Shown here piece by piece: positions 10,888 to 22,942 of a stretch of DNA of 64,000 bases. The position numbers were made by a program, and so were the translations under genes. The stretch's first letter is position 1, and every line of letters begins with the position of its first letter. The notes under the pieces were generated by a model. The model did no database searches, was not told where the DNA came from, and saw only the letters and a program-made list of their open reading frames with translations. Source of the DNA: Bimuria novae-zelandiae CBS 107.79 (lineage: Eukaryota > Ascomycota > Dothideomycetes > Pleosporales > Didymosphaeriaceae); contig ML976801.1 in the NCBI GenBank assembly GCA_010015655.1, forward strand, positions 1-64,000, in the 5' to 3' direction.

Positions 10888-12269
10888 GATTGCGGTGGTG
10901 ACGGGTTTTGATTTTTTTTTTTTTTTGCTGATTTACTTCTGCGGTAGCGGACGGACGGCTATGCTCACACTAATAGTGCTTGTGAGGGCCGATAGAGACA
11001 TGCAGTAGATGCAGGCTCTGGGTATGCGGGGTTGATGTGTAGGACGCGTGGTCGTGGCAGTCTGGCTAGCCGTGGCTACAGTGGTGGACACTGCTGGGCT
11101 TCCGCGTAATGCGAAATGATTGCTCGGGGGGAGGGTCGAGTCGGAAAGCGTTCCTTTGGCGCGAATACATATGCCAGTTGAGTCGGCGGCGCTGGGTCAC
11201 AGTGGAGGGGCTATTGAAGGGCGAGGTGGCGGTTTGGCAGGCGGCCGCGGGCGTGCGACTCTGCAAGTGGTGCGGGGCGGGTTTGCTGGTGAATAGCGGG
11301 TTTGCGCAGTGTTGGCACTGGCAGCGTGAGAATATTTGGCAGCGGGTGTGGCGAGAGAAAGTGTGTGCGGGAGGCTTTGGTGCGGGCGTGTTGAGGATGA
11401 GGAAAGGCAACGAGCGGCGGGTCCAGTTTTTATAAGACGCCGAGCCAAGGGCAAGGACCGACCCACCACCACGACGCCAACGAAATTCAATTTTACGGGC
11501 GAACCGATCTGCACGTCATCTGGCCTCTTCACACGTTTGCGCCAACACCGAGCCGCTGGGCGTTGCCGCTAAATGGGCTTTGCGAAGTGCAGCATCGCAA
11601 TTTCGCTACTTTCCAGAAGCGCGGGAGTCGGCATCAAACACACCAGAAGCACAAAGAGTCTAGAGTTCGCTTGTATGTCGATTGTTTACAATTAAAGTGA
11701 GGCTGTGGAGACACCACCGTCCAGTCATTATATGTGATGCCTATACCTATATCTGGCATCTCGTTTGTGTCCTTTGGTTGCCCCGTGCGTGTGAACGATG
11801 CAGCATTGATATCCATAAATTCCATGGATCGACGTGCTACCCCACCCCAGCGTTGCGGCAAAGACGCCTTATTATAAACGTTCAGCGGCAGACAGCAGTC
11901 AGCTTGTGAGAAGCCGGTAAGAAATGGTTGAGGTGCTGCAGGGGTTCAATTTTACAACCATCCTCTTACAGCTGCAGTGACTCCCATGTGCATGTCTTCC
12001 CCGCCGCCGTTGACGCGATGAACCTAGCCTTCCAATCTTTTCCCGCCCACCATCGGCGCCCATTGCTGAGCGAGCAACATTGTTCTAGCGAGTAGCATCG
12101 ATAGACTCATCCCCGCTACACTATCCCCATCTGGTGTCACCGTTTTACAAAGTCATTTACGGGCGCTCGAGTGTACCCTGGCCCCCCATACAGTTCGCAT
12201 GCAAAACGCTCTGCTTACACGCCACATACCATACTGTCGGTCTGGAAATTTCCCGTGCTAGCCGCAAGG
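10888..12269. promoter_or_regulatory. Divergent intergenic region, TIF5 (-) and THI6 (+)
   Basis: About 1.4 kb separate the start codons, and none of the short open frames is supported. It includes the TIF5 5' leader with its A-tract. I looked for the conserved thi-box core of a TPP riboswitch upstream of THI6 and did not see one; any regulation by thiamine would have to come from promoter elements I cannot identify. Confidence 0.4.
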
Positions 12270-14008
12270 ATGAAGAACCAGGTGGATTACTCCCTGTACC
12301 TGGTCACTGATTCAACGGAGGCTATTTTGGGCTCGCGGGATCTCGTTGAGGTCGTTGAGAAAGCCCTTCTTGGAGGTAAACAGCTTTAATCCCATCGTGA
12401 ATGCTCCATTAACGAGCAAAACCTTCGAGCCGTGCCCCACTCTGACTCTCGCTAATCACTGTGGCAGGTGTGACCGTGGTACAATACCGAGACAAGACGA
12501 GTGACACAGGAGACCTCATCAAGACCGCAAAAGCACTCCATGAAAGGTGCAGGAAGCACAATGTCCCCCTGATCATCAACGACCGAGTCGATGTTGCTCT
12601 GACGGTCGGCTGCGAGGGCGTTCACCTAGGTCAAGATGACATGAACGTCACAGAAGCGCGCAAACTCTTGGGCGACGACAAGATTATAGGGGCTACCGTG
12701 TCTTCGATAGACGAAGCCCGCATAGCCGTTGAACGAGGATCAGACTACCTGGGCATCGGCACGCTCTACGCTACCTCCACTAAAAAGAACACCAAGGATA
12801 TCATCGGCATCAATGGCATCCGCAAAATCTTGCACTACCTTCACTCGGCCGAAGAAGCATCGAAAAAGATAAAGACAGTCTGCATAGGCGGCATAAACGC
12901 TCTCAACGTTCAACGAGTCACATACCAGCTCCAAGCCCCCTCAGACTCTTCAAATCCAAAATCCATCGACGGCGTAGCAGTCGTATCCGCCATCATCGGC
13001 GCCCAAGACGTCGAACAGGCTGCCGCCAACCTCAAAACCCTCCTCTCCACGCCACCAAACTTCGCAACCTCGACCCCGTCCTCGAACGACGACTGGACCT
13101 CCCTTTCTACCCTCCAAACGAAAGCCCTCGCCGCCACCAAAGTCGTGCACACCACCTCCCCCCTCTCGCACAACATGACCAACCTCGTCGTCCAGAACTT
13201 CGCTGCCAGCGTCGCCCTCGCCATCGGCGCCTCGCCCATCATGTCCAACAACGGCGTCGAAGCGCCCGACCTTGCGAAGCTCCGCGGCGGCCTCGTCATC
13301 AACATGGGCACCGCCACGCCTGACGCTTTGCACAACCACCGCCTCGCCATCGCGGCCTACAACGCCTCTGGATCACCTATACTGCTCGACCCCGTTGGCG
13401 CGGGCGCGACATCCGCACGGGAAGAAGCCCTTGGGTATCTCCTTGCGTCCGGCTACTTCACGCTGATCAAAGGCAACGAGCGGGAGATTCTGGCCGTAGC
13501 GCAGGCGTCGGGCTTTACGGTGGTGGCGAAGAAGGAGGCGGGGCAGCAGCGGGGAGTAGACAGTGGGGATGCGATATACACGCTTGAGCAGCGCGCGTAT
13601 ATCGTTTCTCGCGTTGCGAGCCGCGAAAGGAATGTGGTGCTGATGACGGGTGCTACTGATGTTATATCTGACGGCCAGCGCACTTATGCGATTTCGAACG
13701 GGCATTCCTACCTCGGTATGGTGACAGGTAGTGGGTGTACGCTCGGGACTACGATCTCAGCGTATATGTCTGCGTCGCCTGAGGATAAGCTTATGGCCGC
13801 CGTGGCAGGGATCCTGCACTACGAGATGGCTGCCGAGGCGGCGGCCCGCAGAGTAGACGTCCAGGGTCCAGGCACTTTTATCCCCGCGTTCATTGACGAA
13901 CTCTATAGGCGACGAATGGATATCGTCGAAGAGAAGATTCAGGCCATGGACGGGCTGAAGGTGGAGCCACTGTCGAACGTTGCTGATGCTGGCTTGTTAA
14001 AAGAGTAG
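12270..14008 (+). CDS. THI6: Bifunctional thiamine-phosphate synthase / hydroxyethylthiazole kinase
   Basis: Exons 12270-12375 and 12468-14008 give 548 aa; the 92-nt intron has branch GCTAATC. The N-terminal half (about 1-235) is a ThiE-type TIM barrel that joins HMP-pyrophosphate to thiazole phosphate; VTVVQYRDK, GVHLGQDD, GIGTLYATSTK and CIGGINA are visible. The C-terminal half (about 260-530) is a ThiM-type kinase that phosphorylates hydroxyethylthiazole; SPLSHNMTNLVVQNFAAS, GASPIMS, DPVGAGAT, IKGNEREI and the GMVTGSGCTLG nucleotide loop are visible. The fusion is the normal fungal arrangement in cytosolic thiamine synthesis. An in-frame ATG upstream at 12171 is less likely than 12270, where the conserved YSLYLVTDS begins. 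Confidence 0.96.
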
Positions 14009-14820
14009 TGACTGGAGACGCTGTCAGGATGAAGATATGGGTGTAAATTTGAGTGGTGAACTTTTAAGACCTATTGGTATAAATGGATTAGCAAGAGATC
14101 GAGACTCACTGTCAAGTTCAATCTAAGCCTCGAGCGAAGCTGCAACCCCCGACTAACCCCAACAACACGTAATATGTCGGCCGTACATTGGCTTTGCGAA
14201 TTAGGCGACGGGACATCCTCCGAAACAGTCGAACTTATTGCCTGGACTGACTCAAGTATGATTCCCAAAGCGAGATGGATACATACTACACCTGGGCAAC
14301 AGATCAGGCGTGGAGAACTTGTGGCTTTCCACCAAAATCTCTTCGCACGCGCCTTCCGCACTCGTGAGGCCCTGAGGCTTGCATAGGAAAGCTGACTATT
14401 ACGACAAACGCGGCAACAGGATCCGAGAACCCCATGTAGCAGCTGAAGGAGATCTTGACAATGTTGAAGTTGCATAGCAAAAGTATGCTTGGAACTTTTG
14501 TCTGCCCAAATATCCAACAAGATAGCTTGATATATACGATACTTTCCGTCATAGCCATAAACCCAGGGTACAATAGTTGATTCACGTTCCAAGGGTATCC
14601 GCCCCAAGAACTCCAGATGCAGTCGCAAAACATACTCCGCCCGATCCATGTCCGAACGCCTTTATATGCCCCATACCAAATTCGCATCAGTGCGAATCGT
14701 TTCGTAGAGAACGCCAAAATAATCAAAAGGGTATCGTAGATCGAAGATATATGCTAGAATGTAGGAGGCGGAAGGCTAAACCAAACACAGACGCACCCAT
14801 CTTCGCGACCATGAGAATCA
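14009..14820. other. Convergent intergenic between THI6 and the RING/PHD gene
   Basis: Minus-strand open frames of 140 and 192 codons overlap here. Each reads through parts that look translated but neither keeps a family pattern, and stops separate the better parts. I treat it as 3' flanks, possibly with a decayed membrane-protein fragment around 14390-14740. Confidence 0.4.
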
Positions 14821-16940
14821 TCAGGAAGATGCAGAGGCAGAGTCGTCGCCAGCGGGAGAAGCGGCGGCCCGGAGGGTGGCAAGTGCTTTGACGGAGTTGT
14901 CGACTTCATTGCTGGCCATCTTCTGCCATTTCTCGCGAGTCTCCTGGCTCGCTAGAGCATCTGCGCCGGCTTCGGCTACACGGTCGTACAATAGATGTGA
15001 AACATCGCGATTTATATCGGTATACTCATCTTTGCTAATTTCCTTCTTGGCGTACAGAGGCTGGAGTACAGCGGTCACCATCAGTTGGAGCTCTCGCTTC
15101 GTGGAGTATGAGAGCGTCGATGGACGGTTTGGAGACGAGTCCTTCGATCGTGGCGGGCTATTGAGACCCTGAGATTGCTGGCGTTGTGCATGCTTCTTAC
15201 GGCTCTGGCGTGCATCATCGTTCGCAGGGGAATATGGGGAGTAAGTTGGAGAAAGTTGTTGGTCACGCTGTGTAGGAGAATCTGTCCGACTGATGTTGAG
15301 CGGAGGCGGGGTGGACATGCCGTGGGGAGTTGGATATATCGGTGACAGACCAGGGCTTGAGTTTTGCGGCGAGCAGGCACGCTCGACAATTACGCGCTTG
15401 GGTCGCGGCGCGGCAATCTCACGATCTTGAGCAAAACGATCGACCTCGACCTCTTGGAGAAGTGATTGCAAGTATCCGGGCGCAATAGAGTCGTCGCCGC
15501 CACTGTTGGTGGCAGCGGGTGGTGAAGCGTGCGACGCAATGGTTCGACGACGTGCAGCCGCAGTAGCGGACGACTCAGCGGTGTTTAGGTTCAACCGGGT
15601 TCGAGGTCGCTTGAGTTTACGCTCAGGCTGCGGTTCCGGCGCGTCAGGTTCGGCGGGCGACGAGGTCGCTGACTTGCGCTTCCGCCCACGACTGTTACTG
15701 CTAACGCTCGCAGGACGCTGTTGAACACCTTCGGCAATCTGCTCACGAGCTTTATCGAAAGCGTTCCATGCCCTCAGCTCTTCTTGCGATTCCGGGTCCT
15801 TGGGAGACTTGGGTGTCTGAGGGGCTTCGCGATGCAATGCGCGGTTGACGGGACGTTGTCGGTGGGTCGTGATGGTGTTGGCAGCTGCACGAAGGCGACT
15901 GCCAGCTCCCATTTGGCGAGCTAGTTCAAAACGTTGCTCCCATTCATCGTTTTCACGACGCTCTATCATTGAACGCGATTCTGACTGATCGTCGTCTGCG
16001 AACGGAAACTCGATGTCGAAATGGAGACGATCCCAGACGCTCTGCCATACTCCAACCCACTCGTCGGGAGCATGAGAGCGGCGGCGAGTGCGGCCTGCGC
16101 GGCTATTGGGGTTGGCATAGATAGACGGACCGCGTAATGTCGGGCGTCGACCAGCCGCTCGTAGCATAGCTGGGTTCTCCAGGCAATGCTGACAGTACCA
16201 CGGGCCACGCCCAGGCATTTCATCAAGGCCAGCGCAGAAGACGTGGCAGTAGTTTCCACAGCTGTGACATTCCATGAGTTGGGATGGGTCTCCCATATCG
16301 TCGCACACCATGCAGCAGCTATCGGGATCCACCTCATCCTCGTAAAAGTAGTCCTCTTCCACGATCATGGTTGGGTCGATGTCGGCGATCTGTTGCTTGT
16401 CTTGTACGGCATACGAGTTTATCAGTGTGCCTGCGGAGCAGAAGTCAGTAAAAGAAGGGAATCATGCAGGCCCTTCTACCAAACAAGGAGGGATACCTTA
16501 GAACATCCTGGCGCGAAGCTGGACGACTAGTGCTCTCCCCATCTCGGTAGTTTCAAGCAATGCGGCCGTCCACGGGGAAGCCAAAGGCGTGAAGCAAAGG
16601 TCTTCAAGCAGGACTACATACCTCCGATCCTGGCACTGAGCTCGACCATGTTGAAGTTCGCTCGGCATATGGGGCAACTATTGGCGCGTTCCACCCACGG
16701 CTTCAGGCACTCGTTGTGCAGATTGTGTCCGCAAGGTAAGAGGTGCGCGACCAAGTCTTCATCTTTGGGAACAGGTTCGACGGGCATCGAGACAACTTCG
16801 AGGAGTTTGTTTGGATGACGCTCGTTATCGACGTCCCTAGCGCCATCATCCACTAGCGAGGTGTCGGTGGCGGGAATTCGATCTTGATTTTGGTCTTGGG
16901 GGGCGAGGTCGCCGAGACAGACTATACAAGTCTCGGCCAT
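14821..16940 (-). CDS. RING-H2 plus PHD finger protein
   Basis: Exons 16940-16622 and 16430-14821 give 642 aa. The 191-nt intron ends with branch TACTGAC and CGCAG, and frame is restored as ...ARIGGTLINSYAVQDKQQ. The RING-H2 finger (residues about 5-95) starts ETCIVCLGDL and continues LPCGHNLHNECLKPWV and CPICRANF, with a long acidic insert between its cysteine pairs. The PHD finger (about 140-190) has CCMVCDDMG, MECHSCGNYCHVFC and WYCQHC. The rest is disordered, Ser/Pro/Arg-rich, with a helical C-terminal part (about 530-640). RING plus PHD proteins such as yeast Asr1 are nuclear ubiquitin ligases that bind RNA polymerase II; this role is an inference by architecture only. Confidence 0.88.
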
Positions 16941-18643
16941 TTGTGCGGTGAAGCGTTGGAGAAGTGCAAGAGGAGTGGCCGGCGAAGTTCATAAGTCAAG
17001 AGAGATGAACAAGCGATGGGGCGGGGTTTCCGAGCTCTTAAAGCAACTGCCAAGGCGCTAGAGCAGGGGTCCAAGCCCAGATACCAGCACCTCGAGTAGC
17101 GCCCTAGAGCGCCTGCACCGAGTGCAGACAGGTGACGACTGCTAGGGTCGCGGTCGAGGCGACCTTTATTGCCTGTCTGATCCGTGGGTGCATAAGACTG
17201 TGGACCAAGGTACTCTGTATCCGATGCTTGAGTCCCACTGTGCGGTCCACGGGTGCTTACCATCCACGTGTCACCTCAGCACTCAGCAGCCGCAGTCGTA
17301 TGACTTGTTCAGGTCATCAAGTTGTCGCTCGGAAGGCAGGCACGATTTCAAACTCTTTCGTTACAACGTTACCGTCGTCGACAGACTGGTTGTGTGGCCG
17401 TTGTTGAAAGCGCACTCGCCCAGTCTTGCGAATGAGAGACATGGTGTCCTCGTTTGTCTAATCTTCTCAAATGACGGGCCACATGGAGTAGTATATCGTA
17501 AAGCTGCCTGGCAATAGAGTGTTCATCCAGGACTTCGCAAGGATGCCGTTCGCGACCGGATAATGGACCCGCTTCTGGCGCAGCAAGCGAATTGAAGAAG
17601 CCGCATAACTTGCAGAGTGCTCCGCCCACAGGAGCCGAACGATACGGATACTTACCCTCGCTGAGATGGATCTTTTGTGGAAGAAACCAGGCTGTCAATT
17701 CAGTCCCTTGGTAGAAAAATCCCTAGCAGGTTGCGCAAAGACAGTCGAGCTTCCTCGGCAGCCATCCTGCATCTCACTTTTATTCTTCGAACTTCACCAC
17801 ACAGAGTGAGGACTGGACGGGCCTAGGACCGAGCTACGACTTTGGGAACATTCTTTTATTGTGTTCTAACGAATGGGTTCGCAGGCGTTGTATCGCAAGC
17901 TGCGCGTGGTTTTCGAGCGGGACTGGATATCCACGAAGGCCAGGTACTGCGGGCCGCTGTAAGCGCCGAATGACGGTCTACCGCTCGAAAATGGATTGAT
18001 CGACTGACATGTACCAATGTATACCTCCGCGTCGACAAATCGCAGGAGCTTATGAGTGCCCTATGACCCCGCAAGTGTCAGTGACGATGTTCGAAGGGAT
18101 CCACGATACTGCCCGTATTCTACACGCTCAACCACCTGCGCGCGTCGCGCCGTTGCGGGCTGTAGGCATATTTGTGGACCTCTGGGAGAGACACCGGGCC
18201 GAAAATTTGCAACATAGGCGCGTGGTCCTACGAGACTCAGGCAGTGAGGAGCGGCGATGGCGGTGTGTAGAATGCAAGTTGGTAAGCCTTGTCCACCTCG
18301 AAGTGTGCCGAGCGCTAGTTGCGCCAAACCGAAAGGGGAAGAGCTCGACCACGTGGTACTGCCCTTACGTACGTCATTATAGTCGATTTAAGATATTGTA
18401 ACGTTTTCCTAGGCAGTTTTTTTTTGGAGGTTTTCGCTGCAACAGTAATGCATCGGAGCGTTTGGTACAGATTTGGATCGTACTCCGTAACAAGAGAGTC
18501 CGTCTCGGCATCGCCGTAACTGCCTCACTACCTCGGCATGACGTCCGAAGCGGCCGAGAGTAGCTCCTAGATAATTGATAAGGCGCCTTGAGCTTTTTTA
18601 CTTCCAGGTGCGACAATTAGCAGGCTCTTTCGTTTACGGCAAC
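16941..18643. other. Divergent intergenic, about 1.7 kb
   Basis: Short open frames occur on both strands, but none has supported splicing or a recognisable family. The region carries the upstream flanks of the RING/PHD gene (-) and the oxidoreductase gene (+). A T-run lies at about 18418-18426, and CT-rich DNA precedes 18644. Confidence 0.45.
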
Positions 18644-20059
18644 ATGGCTCAATCGCGTCAATATGAGATCGTGTTGTTCGGCGCAACTGGCTATACGGGG
18701 AAGCTGACAGCTGAATGGATCAGCCAACATCTTCCGACGGACTTGAAGTGGGCAATAGCAGGACGCAATACAACGAAGCTACAGACTGTCGCAGAAGAAC
18801 TCAAGAGACTCAGCCCGGACCGCCAGCAGCCAGGTAAGCTTCATCCATACTCAGAAGTCGGCAATACAATACTACATCTCTCCACCTACACTAATCTTTT
18901 CGCATCTTGCGAATAATATCACTATTAATGTCCTCGCATGAATTTTAGCTGATCTAGTGCAGATATCGAAACATGCGAACTCAAAGAGGACCAGCTGACC
19001 TCGCTCGCACTCAAGACCCGCCTCATCATCGCCACCGTAGGCCCGTTCATGTTCTATGGCGAGCCCGTCCTCGCAGCCTGCGCGAAGACCGGGACTCATT
19101 ACCTAGACTGTACCGGTGAGGTGCCTTGGATCCATTCAATGATCCCCAAGTATCATGCACAAGCTCAGTCTACCGGTGCCATCATCATTCCCGAGTGCGG
19201 TCTCGACTCTGTACCTGCGGACATTTTGTCCTACGTACTCACGAGACATGTACGCAAAACACTGAATGCTGGGATTACCACTTTAACTATGAGCTTTGTT
19301 GCGGGAGGTTCCGGTGTCAGTGGAGGGACGGCTGAGACTGTAATGCAGTTATTCGAACATTATAGCTTGAAGGAATTGGGTGAGGCAATGAAGCCATGGT
19401 CGCTGTCGCCGGTACAGCCTAACAACCCCGCGAGGAGTTTGAGAGGCAGCTTGCTCTACAACATGCTAGGCCTGGTGAACATCCCCGAATTAGACGGCCT
19501 CCAAACGACGTGGCTCATGGCATCTGTCGACAGATGCATCACACATAGGTCCTGGGGCCTTTACGAAGCGAGCGCAAAGTCGACGTCCACCTCCAGCCTG
19601 TCCTACGGTCCACATTTCAACTTTAACGAATACATGCGTGCCAAGTCTCTTTTCACTGGCGTCGCTGTCAACATAGGGATGGCACTCTTCGGCCTGCTCT
19701 TCGCTTTCCCAGCATCTCGCTGGATTCTTTCGCCCTTAATCAAGCGCTTTCTGTTACCAAAGCCTGGGGAAGGGCCTTCCCGCGAGAGCATGAAGAAAGA
19801 CTTCATGAACTACAAAGCGGTCGCCATTGCCGATACCGACAAGCAAGAAAAGGTCCACGGAAAACTGCATCTACCGCATGGTGGTTACCTGACGACGGCA
19901 CAGACGCTGAGCGCGGCTGCTTGGGTTATCCTGCGTGGTAGCTTGGCAGACACAGAGGCTGGGAGGTTAGGCGGAGGCATTCTTACGCCTGCGACCTTAG
20001 GGCAGCCGTTTGTGGAGAAGCTCGATGAATTCGGCATCAAAATTCAGGCTGGTGTCTAA
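18644..20059 (+). CDS. Saccharopine dehydrogenase-like oxidoreductase (SCCPDH family)
   Basis: Exons 18644-18833 and 18963-20059 give 428 aa; the 129-nt intron runs GTAAGC to TGCAG. The N-terminus has a Rossmann nucleotide site, GATGYTG at residues 13-19, then WAIAGRN and TVGPFMFYGEPVLAAC. HYLDCTGE, IIPECGLDSVPAD and SGGTAETV follow. A hydrophobic segment (VAVNIGMALFGLLFAFPASRW, split here as residues about 300-320) suggests membrane or lipid-droplet association, as in animal SCCPDH. The family is related to trans-acting enoyl reductases rather than to true lysine-pathway saccharopine dehydrogenase; substrate unknown. No secondary-metabolite genes are adjacent. Confidence 0.9.
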
Positions 20060-21373
20060 AGTGACTTGTGGGAAAATGGGACGGAGGCGTGGTGCGAGTA
20101 GGCAAAGCTGTAGAATCCTTGCGAGTGCAACAGCATGTTTTCCGAGGCCTTCGTTAACAGGGCAAGCGGAAGAGCTTCAGACTCGCCTCATAGGCCATAA
20201 GTCAAGCATTAACGTAAGATTTCCGTGTATGTTTCTGTTTCTGTATCTGGATTCAAAACATCTGATCCTTTGGGATATTATGTTAGCGCATATCTCAACA
20301 CCACGACAATACACATGTGCCAGCGAGGATCCCCCCCCCCCCCCCCAGCCTGGACCAGGTAGTAGAGCCAATTCTGATTGATTGATCATACCTGATCCGC
20401 TCTTGCTTGTGACAAGCAATGAAGCCTTGAAAGGCAACGACAGTCACAACGTCAGGAACACCAAAATCGTGATTCCACCCACACGACCGTGTGGGGGGTT
20501 CCTGTAGTATGAAATTGTTCGCCTGAACAAGCTGATTACTAGAATCACGTTCTTTATCCGCAAAAAGCTGGCGCTGTTGCGATAAAGAGACCAAAGCCAA
20601 GATGCAGAGTTTTCGCTCTGCCAAGACTTGGTCAAAACCTTTCACCCAAACTAAGTACCGCTCAGGCGACTACTACTACTTGTTCAAGCTTGAGGTTTTC
20701 CCCTACGAGGTTTTTACTCAAGGTACAAGGCAGCTTGCTAACTCGTACGAGGTCCTACTTCGTACGAGGTAGGGGGAGGAAGACAGTACGGGAGCAGAGC
20801 TACAAGGGCGAGGGAGAGAGGGGCAGGACAACAACACCCTCACAGATGAGGGCCGGCTACTATAGGTATCTAGGTGCCTGTAGTAGCAGGTAGACCTATT
20901 AAAGGGAGGATGGGCTATGTACAACAAGGCTACTGTGGTAGCCAGCCGGCAGGCACGAAATGCTTTCTGTAAATACAGCTTAGCACGTCCCCATGCCCCA
21001 TGGGAGGCTAGAACATTATGTTCCTGGACGTTAATCAATACTACTACTACTACTACTTGCTTGTGACAAGATCGCGGGAACCTAAACAAAGTAATCACGA
21101 TGGGGTCATTCCCAGAAAGAGCGAGCAGTTAGATCGACTAAACAAACAACCAATCTTACGCATTCCAATAGCACCGATTCTATACCCCTCCACATTCATA
21201 TCGCTACCGACGGCTGCAAACCAAGCATACTGCCATTTACGAAAGTTCGCCATCGCTACAAAGAAACCTCGTCGCAAGCGTATTCCCGCGAATAAGCACG
21301 CCTACTATCGCTGCCGCGCCCGAAAACATTGTCATACAGTGAATTTTCGAGGCCATTGTTTGCTGGAGCCGCG
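20060..21373. other. Intergenic with simple repeats
   Basis: No gene is visible. It holds a 16-nt C-run (20331-20346), two (ACT)n tracts near 20669 and 21040, a 15-bp direct repeat CTTGCTTGTGACAAG at 20402-20416 and 21056-21070, and an 11-bp direct repeat TCGTACGAGGT near 20740-20770. The mix suggests remnants of a small repetitive element between the oxidoreductase gene and the broken gene downstream. Confidence 0.5.
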
Positions 21374-22665
21374 ATGTCTGCACCAGGCCCCAACGTCAAA
21401 GCGTCGGCCGTTCTGTTCATGGCGGTTCAATACGAGAGATCCATGTATGGTTCTCACGTAGGCTACGTGGCAACGGATGCTGGCTTTGACTATTATTCAC
21501 GCATTTGTGATATTATCTCAGTAGTAGGGGAAGAAAATCCTGCTGGGTGGAGGAGTTTAGGACACATTTACATGACGACGGACGACCCTGAGCTCGAGAA
21601 AGATGGTGGACTGGTCGGACACGTCGGCGTTACTCGTGACTGTTAGTATTATTTTTCTTAAAGAAAAGGGCGTAGGCTGACCGAAGCACAGTGAGGACGG
21701 CCGTTTATGAAGATTTTAAAGGCCCGGATTGGTGTCGACGGGTTGAGGCGTACCGCGCTGAGCAAGCTCTACTAGGAGCCGCTCAAGACGTACGAGTACG
21801 TCATGAATCCATCAGTCCTCATGCACGCAACAATTACCACAAACTCAATCAGGCGGCCGCTCAAGTACAAGCATCTCATCGGCCCGTCAGTGCTCCGGCA
21901 CGATACGATCATCACGGGTTCGATCTTTAGGCGACATACGGCCCAGTATCTCATCCGTCTCTTAGTGCTCCAGAACCATACGATCATCACGGGTTTAATT
22001 TTCAGGCAACGTACGGCCCTGCATTTCATCCGTCAGTTAGTGTTGCGGAACCATACGATCATTACGGGTTCAATCCTCAAGCGATATACGGCCCAGCATC
22101 TCATCCGTCCGTCGGTGCTCCGGCACGATACGATCATCACGGATTCAATCCTCAAGCGACATACGGCCCAGCCTCTGATCCGCCGATCAGACCTCCGGCA
22201 CGATACGATCATCACGGGTTCAATCCTCAAGTTATATACGGCCCAGCGTCCCCTAATCTGGCAGGGAGCCCAGCATGTGCAAATAAACGTATACAAAACG
22301 AAGCTGAAGCACAAGCAGTATTGGTACAGGAGGTGCATGACTTGCTCGTATCCGGTATCAACAAAGAAGATGACGCTATGATGAGAGACCCCGAGGGATT
22401 CCAGGCCAAGTTCGAGGCTGACTTCGAGGCTGACTTCAAGGCCTCCATCAATCTCCTAGATAGAAAGCTCTGCGAGCCTGACCCAGAGGCTTGTTCGAGA
22501 CTTGAGACTTAGGAAACGGCTCTCGAGGACCGCCATGCTCATAAAAAACGCAAGCGTGAGGAAGATCGTGACAGTGTTCATCGTCATGGAGGCGCTGCGG
22601 GTGATGACAACACAGACAGATCCCGTCAGTGGGGACGAAGAGTTCGGCAAGACGCTACGAAGTGA
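21374..22665 (+). pseudogene. Broken gene with 25-aa tandem repeats and two in-frame TAG stops
   Basis: Two exons (21374-21641 and 21692-22665) give a 413-codon frame closed by TGA at 22663, interrupted by TAG at 21928-21930 and again at 22510-22512. The intron (GTTAGT, branch GCTGAC, CACAG) splices cleanly. The N-terminal about 90 residues (MSAPGPNVKASAV...) form an unrecognised domain. A 25-residue repeat follows, then a Glu/Asp-rich helical part with FEADFEADF and a basic patch KKRKREED resembling a nuclear signal. The first TAG sits where the sister repeats read CAG or CAA (Gln). The second is followed by over 50 codons of coding-like sequence in the same frame. Both fit CAG-to-TAG changes. 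Family unknown; a functional truncated product or recoding cannot be excluded. Confidence 0.7.
21829..22251 (+). repeat. 75-bp coding tandem repeat
   Basis: Units start at 21829 (diverged), 21904, 21979, 22054, 22129 and 22204 (partial). Each full unit encodes 25 residues around YDHHGFNPQATYGPAS followed by a serine/proline stretch. Period is exactly 75 bp with no indels, so frame is kept throughout. Copies differ at scattered positions, and the unit at 21904 carries TAG where others have a glutamine codon. Confidence 0.92.
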
Positions 22666-22942
22666 CTGAAATTACGGGGCCTGGGACGGCTTTGAACTTC
22701 ATACGACTATGGAAGAGTGAGAGTATGGGGAAGTCACGAGGGTGTTTTTTTTTAGGTCGGCCGAAAGTTGGGCTAGTCACGCCGCGGTATGGACATGCTC
22801 TAGAGCCCTTCATTGCATCAACAAGCTCGCCATCCTGGAGTAACGCAAATGACCATGGCAATGCACATTGGATGTATTATATTTCCATGCTACCTCCTTG
22901 GTGTTGAATGTTTCAAAGGTGCGTTCGTATCCCCTCCACTGC

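Noticed and set aside
10888..12480. TPP riboswitch for THI6
   Set aside because: Fungal thiamine genes can carry one in a 5' intron, but I found no CTGAGA plus ACCTGAT-type core pair in the leader or first intron.
14071..14726. Overlapping minus-strand frames of 192 and 140 codons
   Set aside because: They fall between two convergent genes, have no start context, and no splice joins their hydrophobic parts in one frame. A decayed membrane-protein fragment remains possible.
21829..22251. CRISPR-like array
   Set aside because: The 75-bp units are head to tail without unique spacers, keep a reading frame and lie in a eukaryotic gene.
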